64,000 nt of DNA from Schizochytrium sp. CCTCC M209059. Lineage: Eukaryota; Sar; Bigyra; Thraustochytrida; Thraustochytriidae. Shown piece by piece: positions 46,780-56,900 of the stretch. The stretch is taken from contig KN805406.1 in the NCBI GenBank assembly GCA_000818945.1, forward strand, positions 124,001 through 188,000, given 5' to 3'. Positions within the stretch are counted from its first letter, which is position 1, and each line of letters begins with the position of its first letter. A program made the position numbers and the translations under genes. The notes beneath the pieces were generated by a model. That model was not told the origin of the DNA, did no database searches, and saw only the letters and a list, made by a program, of their open reading frames with translations.

Positions 46780-49289
46780 TCAAAGCTGTCGCTTGACGAG
46801 ATTTTGAAGCGCGCTGCCCTTTTGCATAAGTTCGTCAAAAGAACCTTGCTCGGCAATCCTGCCCTGTTCGAGTACCGCGATCGTATCGGCGGCGCGCATG
46901 CTATATGAATTCGCATCGTTAGTCTCTCCCCCCTTTTTCACTTTCCACATCTCTAGCTCTACCTCTGACTCGGTCTCAATGCGTGGCGTCGACATTCTCA
47001 TCGTTCGGTCGCCCTTATTTGAAAGCAAAAAAAACGAACTTACGTGCTCAGTCTGTGTGCGATGCTCACAACAGAGCGACCCTTCATCATCTCCTCAATG
47101 GCTTGTTGAACCTGAAACTCGCTTTCTGCGTCAAGAGCAGAGGTGGCCTCATCGAGAATGACAATGGGCGGATCCTTGAGAATGGCACGTGCAATCGCCA
47201 CCCGCTGCTTCTGACCGCCAGACAGCTGCACGCCACGCTCCCCAACGCGTGTGTTGAATCCATTGGGAAAACCCTCGATGAAGTCAAGAGCGCGCGCGGC
47301 GCGCGCCGCATTGTAGACTTGGTCCATGGAGGCGTCCATGTTACCGTAGCGAATATTCTCCTCGATCGTGCCCGAAAAAAGAACAGGCTCTTGGGCAACA
47401 ACGCCAATGTGCTTACGGAGCCAGTGCGGGTCGATGCGCCGGATGTCCACGCCGTCAATAAGGACGACGCCTTGCTGCGGGTCATACATGCGCATCAGCA
47501 TTGCACCAATCGTGCTCTTACCGCTGCCGCTCGAACCGACAAGGGCCATCATCGAACCGCGTTCAAGCCTCAAGTTGAGATTTTGAAGAATGGGCGACTC
47601 CGATCGCAGCGGATAAGCGAACGAGACGTCGCGCAGCTCAATCTCGCCCTTGATGGGTGGCGTTTCGAGCGTGGCACCAATTTGATCTGCAAGCTCGTCG
47701 TAACCGGAACGAGCGAGAACACTTGTTCCTGGTGGAGTAATGTGCCGGTCCCTCTCTTCTTGCACAATACCGAAAAAGTTGGCACCGATTGGGTGTTTCT
47801 TTTGCGACGGGTCCTCGTCAGCGTCCAATAATGAGTAGATCGAGTGCAGGACCGAGGGTGGGAGAGTGCTCGGGTCTGTTGTCGCGCCAGCGCGGCTAGC
47901 GCGCGCCGATGTGATGGACGACGGCATTTGCGGTACGCGATCAATGATGCCAAAAATGCGCGATGAAGCACCCACACCACGCATGAGATCTGAGTACACG
48001 GACGACAAGTTGGTAATGTTGAAACCCACATAAAGACTATACATGAGAAACGAGGTAAGCGCACCTGCAGTGAGCTGGCCGTTCATAACCTGAGAGCCGC
48101 CAAAGGTGAGAACTGCGACGAGACTGAAGTTAGCCGCAAGGTGTACCGAGCCGTCGAACCAGGCGGACGCTAGGCCGACCTCGCAGGCACGGCGATAGGC
48201 CGTGTCGATGCGTGCGTTGTATTTGGCCACTTCGAGAGGTTCGCTAGCGAACTGCCGCACAGTGCGAATATTGGCAATGACTTCCTCAGCCACCGTCGAG
48301 GTCTCCGCAAGCGCGTCTTGGACCTTGGCCTGGCGACCCTTGAGGTAACGACCAAAGTAGCGAGCCGCCACACCAACGGGGGGAATGACACTAAGAGATA
48401 CCAGTGCGAGCGTGGGTGAAGTGTAGAATAGCATCATCGTTCCGCCAGCGACCATGAAGGAGCTCCGCAAGCCGGAAACCAGATTCCCTGTCACCGACTT
48501 TTGCACTAGTTGCGTATCGGTGGATAGCCGGTTGATGAGCTCGCCCGTACGGCTGCGGTCAAAGAAGTGAAGGTCCTGCGCGAGAATACTTGCAAAGAGT
48601 TGCTTTCTGAACCGCGCGATGAGACGCTCTCCTGCAACGTTGAGCATCGCCGTGCGACCGACAATGAGAGCGCCCTGGAAAACGAATAGACCTGTGAGTG
48701 TCCCGGCAACAAGCGTTGGCGAAAGCCCCGTGGAGTCACTTAATGAGAGGTCAAGGATGCGACCAATTGCCGCAGGAAAGACGAGAGAAATTGAGCTCGT
48801 TATCACTTGCGTTCCCATCGAGGCGCCGATGAGCCGCGACTCGGGCGCAGCCATGCCGAGGATGCGGCGTAATGCCGCCATGTTCTGCTCTCTCTCCTTT
48901 TCGTTATCTTTTACCCCTTCTGTCGTTTTTGACTCAGATGCGGCGTCCTTGTCCTTGGTTGGCGTGGTCATCGATGTCGAAGCTGCTCGAGCACCGAGGA
49001 GATTCCATGACGAGGTCGGATTTCTCACCAAAGGCATACCGCATGGGCGAAGAGATTGAGTCCTGTTCCAAAGACCACACGTCCTTGCAGCTGCCCCTCC
49101 GGCCATAGATCTCCATGGCATCGGTAGCTCTGCTGTCCAGCTCGTCGCCGCTATCCTCCTTGTCGTCCTCCTTGTCGTCGTTGTCGTCGTCGTCGTCGTC
49201 GTCCTCGTCGCCGCCGCCCTCGACGTCGTGACGATGGAGGCTTTTCTGGACGCCAGCCGCGTCGCCGTCACGGGGAGGTTGGTGCGCAT
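46780..49289 (-). CDS. Mitochondrial ABC half-transporter (ABCB8/ABCB10-like), two exons
   Basis: Exon 1 is 49289-47044; the intron is 47043-46901 (143 bp; donor GTAAGT, GACTAAC branch site, acceptor CATATAG, phase 2); exon 2 is 46900-46780. Splicing restores the H-loop region: SIAHRLST then MRAADTIAVLEQGRIAEQGS. The protein has 788 residues: an Arg/Ser/Thr-rich presequence, a six-helix ABC membrane domain (about 150-450), and a nucleotide-binding domain with Walker A GSSGSGKST (about 585), Q-loop VAQEPVLFSG, signature LSGGQKQRVAIA, Walker B IVILDEATSALD and H-loop His. All ATPase residues are intact. The first 45 residues include a poly-Thr run from an ACG array; Met at 49121 or 49106 may be the true start, giving a cleaner mitochondrial presequence. 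The substrate is unknown; relatives export peptides or heme-pathway compounds from the matrix. Confidence 0.93.
49161..49213. repeat. GTC/GAC trinucleotide-rich tract
   Basis: A GTCGTC run (with CTC variants) at the 5' end of the ABC-transporter gene. In the transporter frame it would encode poly-Thr. It may be untranslated if a downstream Met is used. Confidence 0.8.
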
Positions 49290-50499
49290 CGTGGCGAGAG
49301 GCTTTCGCCCGCGCGCTTGCGCGCTTGGACCGTTTGCGCGGGGGGCGCACGTCTCTTGCTAGGCGGAATAATGAACATGCCCCGGCCTGTCTGCCTGGGC
49401 GTCACGTCACCATCATACGCCAATATGGAGCACATCATCAAGAAGGGAGGGGATAGAGGCGAAGGGGGGTCAAGGGGCGGATTTCCCCGCGTTCCCCGAG
49501 ACTCTTGAGCAGCCCGCGGTGGTGGGGAGGCGAGATTGCGGTGGCCTGCGTGGTTCGAGGTCGCCCTTCGCGAATCACCGTGAGTCGCGCGAGCAAGGAG
49601 CGGCTATGATACGTAGACCCATTACAAGGTGAATTGGGGTTGGGGTTTGGCAAGGGTGTCCCGGGTGACGGTGTCGGCGCCGCTGTCAGAGAGTAAGATT
49701 GGCCTGCTCCCGACCCAAACGTGGCGCTAATCTGAATCGTTTTGCATGTGAGCGGAAGCTTGCAGTCGCCTCACAAATGGCATTCGGACGTGAACAGGCC
49801 ATCGTAAGCTCGCAGGTCTACAGTCTTTCTTGCTCGGGAGGCACGGCGACCCTACATAGGTGTGAACAATTTTACAGCCTGGCCCCGCGTCGCAAAAGAG
49901 CCCAATTCCGCAGGTTCAGGTTCTAAGAAAGGCAATCTGTTTCTTGCAGACACCCCAGGACCGATGGCAGCCAAGACATGATTTGTCAGGAAAAGTAAAG
50001 TGAGGTAAGCCAGCAGAGCGCATTGCGGCGGTGACTTCCAACTTGAAAGCCATCGCGCTTGCTGTTCCAGCTGAGGTGATTGAATGGAAAGATATACCTC
50101 CGTCACACTAGCACCGCACTCGCTGTCAAGCCACATACTGATTTGATTCTGTTTCTCACCCGACAAGGTTTTGCTCACGTCCGCATGTCACGAAAAGTGC
50201 AAGGGAGTCGCAGGAAAATAAAAATCAATCACCGCTGACCGCGCTCTCGAATTTTCATGTCACTGACTAACAGTGAAGAGAGTGAGTGTAAAAGGGACAG
50301 TTAACGAGCCACCTTAACTACATTAAGGTGGGTAGAGGAGAGCTCATTGAGAGCGCAGCACTCTCGAGAGCCTAGTCTGGAAGGGTAAGCGAAGCAAGCG
50401 GAACAAGCGGAGCAGCGAGGAGCGGGGCGATCCAAAGCAAAACCAAAACCAAAATTTGCTCGGAACACAAGTAGAAAGACATCGGGCACAAGGACAAGG
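49290..50499. promoter_or_regulatory. Divergent intergenic region
   Basis: About 1.2 kb between the ABC transporter (-) and the unknown + gene. Includes GGGGTTGGGGTTTGG near 49637-49650 (a short G-rich tract) and GAGCGGAACAAGCGGAGCAGC near 50395-50420. No gene supported. Confidence 0.45.
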
Positions 50500-51027
50500 A
50501 TGGCTCCGTCCAGCGTCATCACGGCTACACACGCGCTCGAACTGGTCATGAGCGGCACAGCGCCTCGAATGCCCACGCGTACCTATCGGAAGAAACACGC
50601 GGACCTCATTGCTGAAGCTACTGAGACGGGCCTCGCCGCTGCGAACGCCTACATTGACAATAAGTGCGGTGCACGCGAGCGCTTTCACAACGCTCTATTG
50701 GAATGTATGCTTGGCGTCCTCGGGAACGATGGCATGAACTTGATGGCAGAGGATGCAGCAGAGACCATGCTTTGTCGGCTATACTGTGCAGCGATCGACC
50801 GCGCGGGTCTCCTTCTCTGGACTGAAAATGATGGTGTCCACCAACGAAAAATTGAGCCTGTAGCCGCACTCCCAGACCTGCAGCGCGCACGTATCGCATA
50901 CTCCTTCGTGGATATGCTGGCAACTCACAACAAAGACGAAAGATACAAGTCTCCGCTCACGGAGATGCAATGCGCGATGATGCAAACAGCCTCTGTTTTC
51001 ACAGCTATCAAGGACCTTCCAGTATAG
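50500..51027 (+). CDS. Unknown helical protein, 175 residues
   Basis: Starts at the ATG at 50500. Mostly alpha-helical by composition, with three Cys in the middle (CGARERFHNALLEC; MLCRLYCAA). No signal peptide, membrane segment or domain recognised. Its last 33 codons and stop lie in the first copy of a 110-bp tandem duplication. The next gene on the same strand starts only 180 bp downstream, and the second copy fills most of that gap. Confidence 0.6.
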   Translation: MAPSSVITATHALELVMSGTAPRMPTRTYRKKHADLIAEATETGLAAANAYIDNKCGARERFHNALLECMLGVLGNDGMNLMAEDAAETMLCRLYCAAIDRAGLLLWTENDGVHQRKIEPVAALPDLQRARIAYSFVDMLATHNKDERYKSPLTEMQCAMMQTASVFTAIKDLPV

Positions 51028-51148
51028 TAAAGGTGAAAAACAAAGACGAAAGATACAAGACTCCGCTCACGGAGATGCAAAGCGCAATGGTGCAAACAGC
51101 CTCTGTTTTCACAACTATCAAGGACCTTCCTGTATAGTAAAGGTGGAA
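50929..51148 (+). repeat. 110-bp tandem duplication of the 3' end of the unknown gene
   Basis: Copy 1 (50929-51038) contains the last 33 codons and stop of the 175-residue gene. Copy 2 (51039-51148) repeats it with about 8 substitutions. In copy 2 the corresponding frame is still open for the same length and ends with the same stop (NKDERYKTPLTEM ... IKDLPV), with four amino-acid changes (S to T, C to S, M to V, A to T). Because 110 is not a multiple of three, copy 2 is in another frame relative to copy 1 and is not read through. Confidence 0.92.
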
Positions 51149-51206
51149 AACAAAATCACACCAGACTTTGCCCATAACAGTAAGATATGTTCTCAGTGAA
51201 GTAGTC

Positions 51207-52085
51207 ATGTCAGTTATTCTCACTTACAATTTACTTGACAAGCACACTAACAGTTTACGCTTTGCAATACGCTTCTGGCTCGCGGGTTGGTACCTCCAAA
51301 TTTTCCTTTTGCGGCAGCGCGGATGGACACCATAATTTTTTCCAGCCGGGCACGGCTTCTTTCATGCGCTACTCACGATCCTTTCGCTCCCAGCGCTCGG
51401 CTTCATCTGTCTCGTGAACAACATCACGGTTGGCATTCTTAACTATGTCGCGAGCTATGTCCTCGTACTTCCTCCCTTCTTCATCCTGTTGAAGTCTCGT
51501 GAGTTGCCTTGGAAGTACATTGACAACATATTTTCTGTAATGACGTAGGCTTTTCGCCCAGACTGGTCGATTATCAGTCCCGAAGACCAGCCGTGTTTCG
51601 CTTTGCTGTTACCCCCGCCAATGTATATACACAAACTTCTCCCCGATCTCCACCTCTTCTTCATCTTCACCTACCCCATCTGTCTCGCTGTTTGGTTCAT
51701 TCCGTGTCTCGTCATTCTGTGGGGCTTTCTCATTGCCTATGGCACTCCGGTCATCTATGCGAACGCGACAGCAATCGCCGCCATACTTGAAGATGCTGAG
51801 CCACCGCCGATCCTTATAACGCTGGCTGTGCTTCGCGGTATTCGATTCACTCTCACCATTTTTCGGACCTTTATCAAGGCCCTAATCCATCGGCAGGTAA
51901 TGAAGCTCTTCGAGATCATCGTTTCTCTATTTTTTCTCACTGCGCTTCGTCTCCTGATCGAGATTATAGAGATGCATGAAATCGAATTTGAGGAGATGTC
52001 GCACGAAGAAATCAAGGTCAAACTTGGCGAGAAAGAACGAAATTTGGTCCAACGCAGAGAATCACTGAGTCGTGTACTTTTCTGA
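51207..52085 (+). CDS. Multi-pass membrane protein, three exons, unknown family
   Basis: Exons: 51207-51285, 51346-51498 and 51562-52085. Intron 1 (51286-51345, 60 bp) has donor GTTGGT and acceptor TTTTTTCCAG, phase 1. Intron 2 (51499-51561, 63 bp) has donor GTGAGT and acceptor TTTTCGCCCAG, phase 1. Both junctions restore one open frame of 251 residues: RFAIRFWLA joined to AGHGFFHALLTIL, and PPFFILLKS joined to HWSIISPEDQP. There are about five hydrophobic segments (roughly 18-45, 47-78, 108-135, 137-155, 185-205) and a charged C-terminus (EEMSHEEIKVKLGEKERN), probably cytosolic helix. No family recognised. Without splicing only the last exon gives a visible frame, and it lacks an ATG near its start. 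Confidence 0.7.
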
Positions 52086-52681
52086 ATCATCTCTCAAATG
52101 TTTTACACAACGAGATGGCATGCAAGCACTTTGGTGGGCGCGCGTGAACGCGCAAGGTACGAAGCGTGCGCTACCCACAACCTTTGACTACTTGCGCTAA
52201 GAGGTAGAGTACCCACGCCGAGCAATACAGAAATAGTCGCCTGCATTCCTTGCCGATGTTACTGATGATGCGCAGCTGCTCGACTCAAGCACCACCGCTC
52301 ACGGCCTTCGCTTGAGAGCAGCTTCGGTAAGCATAGCTCCTCTCCTTTGCCAATATTATATTTTCTGCGAACGGGAAACCGCGCGTCCGGAAGCATGTCA
52401 TCAGAAAAGAAGGCAGGATGCGTGCCAAAAGAGCATGCGCTAGAGAGATGATGGCTCTCATGATAGACAATAAACCAAATAAGTCCAATCGAGAGGTCCG
52501 GCGAAAGTTTCCTTGCTGTAGAGACGTGCGAGAAGAGTTTTAGTCTGGCTTTGAGACGACGATCTTGTCGAAATAGGTATCTACTTGCCAAATCTAGGTG
52601 TTGCATTAATCACATCACTTCTTTTATCTCTCCCCTTTCCCGAGAGAAATCCATGCTTGATGGAAAGAAGTGAGGACCAAT

Positions 52682-52852
52682 ATGCACTTGCGAGGGGCAG
52701 ACTTGCACTCGACAGGGACTCTCACTGCAGATTTGGCCAACACTTTGTTGCGGAAGGTCCTCATCTCTGAAGATCTACTCGACCATTGCGCAGCCGCTAG
52801 CGGAGATATAATTGTACAATTTGTTGTGGGTCTTTCTGACTCCGAATGGTAA
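52682..52852 (+). CDS. Possible small protein or first exon (56 residues), weak
   Basis: Starts with the ATG at 52682 (MHLRGADLHSTGTLTADLAN onward) and has a balanced, protein-like composition including LISEDLLDHCAAASGDIIVQ. The stop TAA is embedded in a good donor sequence, TG|GTAAGG at 52849, so this might instead be an exon continuing downstream. I could not find a convincing acceptor. No family recognised. Confidence 0.25.
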   Translation: MHLRGADLHSTGTLTADLANTLLRKVLISEDLLDHCAAASGDIIVQFVVGLSDSEW

Positions 52853-54756
52853 GGCTAAAATGCTGAGACTAGAGTGCTGTGCATCCTGCTTGGCGTCGCG
52901 TTGCCATAATATCGCTACGTGGAGCTCTTGCTATTTATTGTGAGCTCGCTATGCCCCGGACGAGCCGGCAAGATGCAAACCAATTCAAGTTCAAGGAGCG
53001 GATTGACTATTAGATGGCATGCGATCGGTGGCTAAATCTCGGTGAATACCTACAACATCAGTCAACGAGCAAGGTGTCAGCGAGACCGACATACTCTCCT
53101 TCACTACTGTCATCCTATATACTCCAAACTCTTCTACAAAGGCTATCATACCGTAAGAAATAGCACGCTCAGCCCAGCAAGATCTCCTCGCAAGATCCGG
53201 TGCTTTTCTTTTCTTTTTAAAATTCCAAAAAGCCGGGTCGATCTCAGCGTCGAGCGTCGGCGCTCAGCTCTCCGCCCTGGCAGCAGTTGCAGCTGCGAAT
53301 CATGATGGTGACTTACCAGGGGTTTCCTTTCGCCGCCGGGCCGGATCATCGCACACGCGCCCAGACTCATTGAGTCAGGAACTCGGAGAAGCTCAAGATT
53401 TCCCAACCTCTTTTCTCCGAGTCCCCTATGATCGCGAGGCTCTTCCTTTGTGTCCTGGAGCCCGTCGTGGCGTGGCGCCGCAAATGATCTGCGGCGCACG
53501 GAGGTCAGCGCAGTGCAGTGCAGAGCAGCAGTGGAATGCAGTGGAGTCGAGTGCAGCCACCGGCTACTGAGGAAGGATCACCTGGCTGCAGTGTTTGATG
53601 GTACAGGCAGTCTCGATAAGAGAGAGAGAGGGAGGTCCGTTCGCTCAGCCGGGACTGCTTGGCCACGGTCTGCGCGGGCACCGTCGGCCAGGACTCCGGT
53701 CGGCGAATCCGAGTTCGTTCTGCGTGTTCACAACTCTCGAAGATCCTTTGGAGAGAGAGAGAGAGCTAGTGGAGCGAGGATCCCGACGCCCTGGTCGACA
53801 TGGTCTGCCATGAATAGCGCCAATGCTCGTGGCCGCATGAGCGTAGTGTACTAACTAGCCTAGCCGAGTCGTGTGCTCGAGAATTTCCGTCCCTTAGGAG
53901 CATTCCCGCCCGCCCTTTGAGCTCTCGCATCCTTTGCGCTTCCGCATTCCATTTCGGCTCCGCACGGCATGCGCACGCATCTCTGCCTCGAGCAGAGCCT
54001 CGGCGGCGCAGCGCTCGCTCCCACCGAGCGGCTTGCGGTGGCGATTTTTTCACCTCTGCAGCGCTCGGCGGGCGTGGCGAGCGTCGCGCGCAAGAAGAAC
54101 TCGAGGGCGGAGGCGCCGCGCCCTCGGCCGCGCTATGTGGAGAGAGGTCCGTCTCGGGTGCCGCGAGCGCATCACGGCATCATCCGAGTCGTCAGTCATG
54201 TTCATCATCGGGACGGATGGCTGGAGGCAGGGACATAGAGTATATGGATGCATGCATGGCATGAATGATCGAGCTCACGAGAGAGAAACAAGCGACCCAA
54301 ACAAACCTCCGAGACCGCTCCCGGCGTTGCGTGCCGATCGATGGAGCATGATCGATCACTCGCATCGCGCTCGCCGGCACCAAGATTCGCCGCGGCAGGC
54401 GCCCTCTGCACTGCAGCGGAGCGGCGCAGCGCAGCGCAGTCTAGCGTCACAGTAGTCTCTGGCGCTGCTTGCTATGGTTGCTCGCGTGCTCGCTTGCTTG
54501 CTTGCTTGCTTGCCTTTGCGGCAGAGACTCGCGAGCGACTGGGACGCGCGCGAAGCGTCCCACCGGTGAGCCTCAAGCGCGGTCCGGGCAGAGGGGCCCG
54601 GGTTCTTTCTGCGCGGGAAGGGGAGCAGCTGCGGCTGTCTGTGAATTCTGCTGGCGGCGCTGCAGGAGTGCGAGGGCGCGGAGCCCGGGCGGGCGGGCGG
54701 GCGGAGAAAGCAAATCGGAAACGAGCGAAGGCGAAGCTCGACATCGAACAAGAAGG

Positions 54757-54820
54757 CAGGGCAAGGCAAGGCAAGGCAAACGAAGGCAAGGCAAGGCAAG
54801 GCAAGGCAAGAGAAGGCAAG
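54757..54820 (+). repeat. GGCAA pentanucleotide repeats abutting the catalase start codon
   Basis: About eleven AGGCA/GGCAA-type units with three interruptions run directly into the ATG at 54821. They form the last part of the 5' leader. Confidence 0.85.
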
Positions 54821-56314
54821 ATGGGTCACGCAGAGCAGAGCGAGAAGGTGCTGACGTCGGGCGCCGGCGTGCCGCTGCCCTCGGACCAGTACACCAAGTC
54901 GGCCGGCAAGTATGGCCCTCTGCTGATGGAGGATTTCGCGTACCTCGAGAAGAGCGCGCACTTCAACCGCGAGCGCATCCCGGAGCGTGTGGTGCACGCC
55001 GTCGGCGCTGGCGCGCACGGCACCTTCAAGGTCACCGATGACATCTCGCACCTCTCGTGCGCCAAGATCTTCGGCGAGGTCGGCAAGGAAACCCCCCTCT
55101 TTGCCCGCTTCTCCACGGTCGCCCGCAGTAAGGGCGGTGGCGACATCTACCGCGACGTGCGCGGCTTCGCGGTGAACTTTGACACCGAAGACGGCGTCTG
55201 GTCGATGGTGGGCAACATGACGCCCATCTTCTTCGTGCGCGACCCGATTCGCTTCATGGATTTCATCCACAGCCAAAAGGAGCACCCGGAAAAGTACTGG
55301 CGCCAGGATTCGATGTGGTGGGACTTCTGGAGCCACACCCCGGAGAGCGTGCACCAGGTCCTCCTGCTTATGAGCGACATGGGCGCCCCCATGGGCTGGC
55401 GCCACCACAACGGATACGGCTCGCACACGTTCAGCCTCATCAACGACAAGGGTGAGCACGTTTGGTGCAAGTTCCACTTCAAGACCGAGCAGGGCCGCAA
55501 GTTCTTCACGGAGGAGCAGTGGCAGCGTCTCGAGGGCGTCGAGCCCCGCTGGGCCACCAAGGATCTCTACCAGGCCATCGATGACGGCAACTTCCCCAAG
55601 TGGACCATGTACATCCAAACCATGACGGACGAGCAGGCCAAGAACTTCAAGTGGAACCCCTTTGACCTCACCAAGGTCTGGCCGCACAAGGACTTCCCCC
55701 TGCAAAAGGTCGGTGTCATGGAGCTCAACCGCAACCCGGACAACTACTACGCCGAGGTCGAGCAGTCCGCCTTTGCGCCGCACAACGTCGTGCCGGGGAT
55801 TGGTCTTTCCCCGGACCCGATGCTCCAGGCCCGCGTGCACTCGTATGCGGACGCCCACCGCTACCGTCTTGGCGTGAACTACGAGCAGATCCCGGTCAAC
55901 AAGCCCAAGAACTCCGAGGTCAACTCGCCGTACCGCGACGGCGCTATGCGTGTCGATGGCAACTACGGCTCTCGCATCAACTACGGCCGCACAAGCGAGG
56001 CCTACCCGCAGATCGACTCTAAGCGCCACCCCGAGCTTTCCTACAAGGTCGAGGGCGCTGTACAGCGCAGCGACTGGGGCGCCGAGGACGACATTTACGA
56101 GCAGCCCAAGATGTTCCTCGACGTCCTCAAGGACGACGAGGTCGAGCGTATGATTGGTAACATTTCGGGCTCTCTCGGCGCCTGCCCCAAGGAGACGCGC
56201 GAGCGCCAGCTCGGCATCTTCAAGAAGATTGACGAGAAGTTCGCCGAGCGCATTGAGAAGGCCATGGAGGGCTTTGAGGGTCCCAAGCTCGAGTTCACCC
56301 CTGGCAAGGAGTAA
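54821..56314 (+). CDS. Heme catalase, small-subunit type
   Basis: Breaks down hydrogen peroxide to water and oxygen. From the ATG at 54821 it has 497 residues, the usual length of small-subunit catalases. Catalytic His is in RIPERVVHAVGAGAHG (about residue 57), the active-site Asn in VGNMTPIFFVRDP, and the proximal heme Tyr in RVHSYADAHRYRLG (about 340). Also present are NGYGSHTFSLIN and FDLTKVWPHKDFPL. Two positions differ from the commonest pattern: VHAKG is VHAVG and GNNTP is GNMTP; neither is the catalytic residue itself. The C-terminus PGKE is not a PTS1 signal, so peroxisomal location is not shown. Codon use is strongly C/G-ending, as expected of a highly expressed gene. Single exon. 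Confidence 0.96.
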   Translation: MGHAEQSEKVLTSGAGVPLPSDQYTKSAGKYGPLLMEDFAYLEKSAHFNRERIPERVVHAVGAGAHGTFKVTDDISHLSCAKIFGEVGKETPLFARFSTVARSKGGGDIYRDVRGFAVNFDTEDGVWSMVGNMTPIFFVRDPIRFMDFIHSQKEHPEKYWRQDSMWWDFWSHTPESVHQVLLLMSDMGAPMGWRHHNGYGSHTFSLINDKGEHVWCKFHFKTEQGRKFFTEEQWQRLEGVEPRWATKDLYQAIDDGNFPKWTMYIQTMTDEQAKNFKWNPFDLTKVWPHKDFPLQKVGVMELNRNPDNYYAEVEQSAFAPHNVVPGIGLSPDPMLQARVHSYADAHRYRLGVNYEQIPVNKPKNSEVNSPYRDGAMRVDGNYGSRINYGRTSEAYPQIDSKRHPELSYKVEGAVQRSDWGAEDDIYEQPKMFLDVLKDDEVERMIGNISGSLGACPKETRERQLGIFKKIDEKFAERIEKAMEGFEGPKLEFTPGKE

Positions 56315-56900
56315 ATCGAAAGAATACACATGTAAAATCATAACGTCAAGCTCTTTTCCCTCTTTCTTTCTTTGCAATACGACTACGTATGTGATCATAT
56401 CATGAACGCTGTATCGATCTACTTTGACCTTCATTATCCAAGAATAGGCAGGGGGCGAATAACCAACCATGTAGTCTGCTTCCTGCGACCGGCCGAGGCC
56501 TAGCTTGGATTTCCATTGCTCAAATGTTTTTTCCAAACGTCGACCTTGCAAATCGAAAGAAAAGCCAGCTCAGCTTTAAAGTTTCCGCTGTCAAGCACGC
56601 GCAATCTTCTTTTGGTCCAAAAACGAAACATAAAGCAAATTCAGATCTGCGTTGGGTTTTTATATGATGATCAAATGGACCGAGGCAACAGGGTATAGGC
56701 AGGTGGGGTGCAGGCTCTATTGTCTCAAAGTCTGACGCATATCACAAACAGTTAGAGAGTGTTTCGTTTTCTCGAAAGGCACGAGCACGATGTGTCAGGT
56801 AGGAGCAGGGTGAGCGAACAAAAGGTTTTCAAAACTTGTCTCCTCCTTCTCTCGCTCTCGATCTCTCTCTTTTTTTCTTATGTTTTTCATCACTGCGTCT
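56315..56900. other. Intergenic region, tail-to-tail
   Basis: AT-rich 3' flanks of catalase and the second exchanger; nothing recognised. Confidence 0.6.

Larger units (their letters stand above)
52086..54820. other. Long gene-sparse region and catalase leader
   Basis: About 2.7 kb. Holds one weak small-ORF candidate (52682-52852), a GCAGTGCAGTGCAG tract near 53510-53560, GAGAGAGAG runs at 53620-53635 and 53750-53768, (GCTT)n at about 54486-54505, and the GGCAA-repeat leader of catalase (54757-54820). Long GC-rich frames from 53860 on overlap each other on both strands and are not supported. The catalase frame is open back to 54341 but that part is compositionally unlike the enzyme. Confidence 0.45.

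Noticed and set aside
49852..50178. 108-residue minus-strand frame in the divergent intergenic region
   Set aside because: Starts at GTG, with no domain and no conserved pattern.
52259..52606. 115-residue ATG-started frame on the minus strand
   Set aside because: No recognisable pattern, mixed composition, and no supporting context. I could not separate it from chance.
53146..53499. Minus-strand frame with a donor-like CTG|GTAAGT near 53318
   Set aside because: The frame lacks an upstream ATG except a short one, and the only acceptor I found gives five more codons before a stop.
53560..53585. GAGGAAGGATCACCTGG resembling the 3' end of small-subunit rRNA
   Set aside because: Only a short stretch resembles it, and no rRNA sequence is present upstream.
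54356..56551. 731-residue open frame antisense to catalase
   Set aside because: It is the mirror of the strongly biased codons of catalase. Its Val/Leu/Asp/Arg composition is typical of such shadow frames, and catalase is certain.
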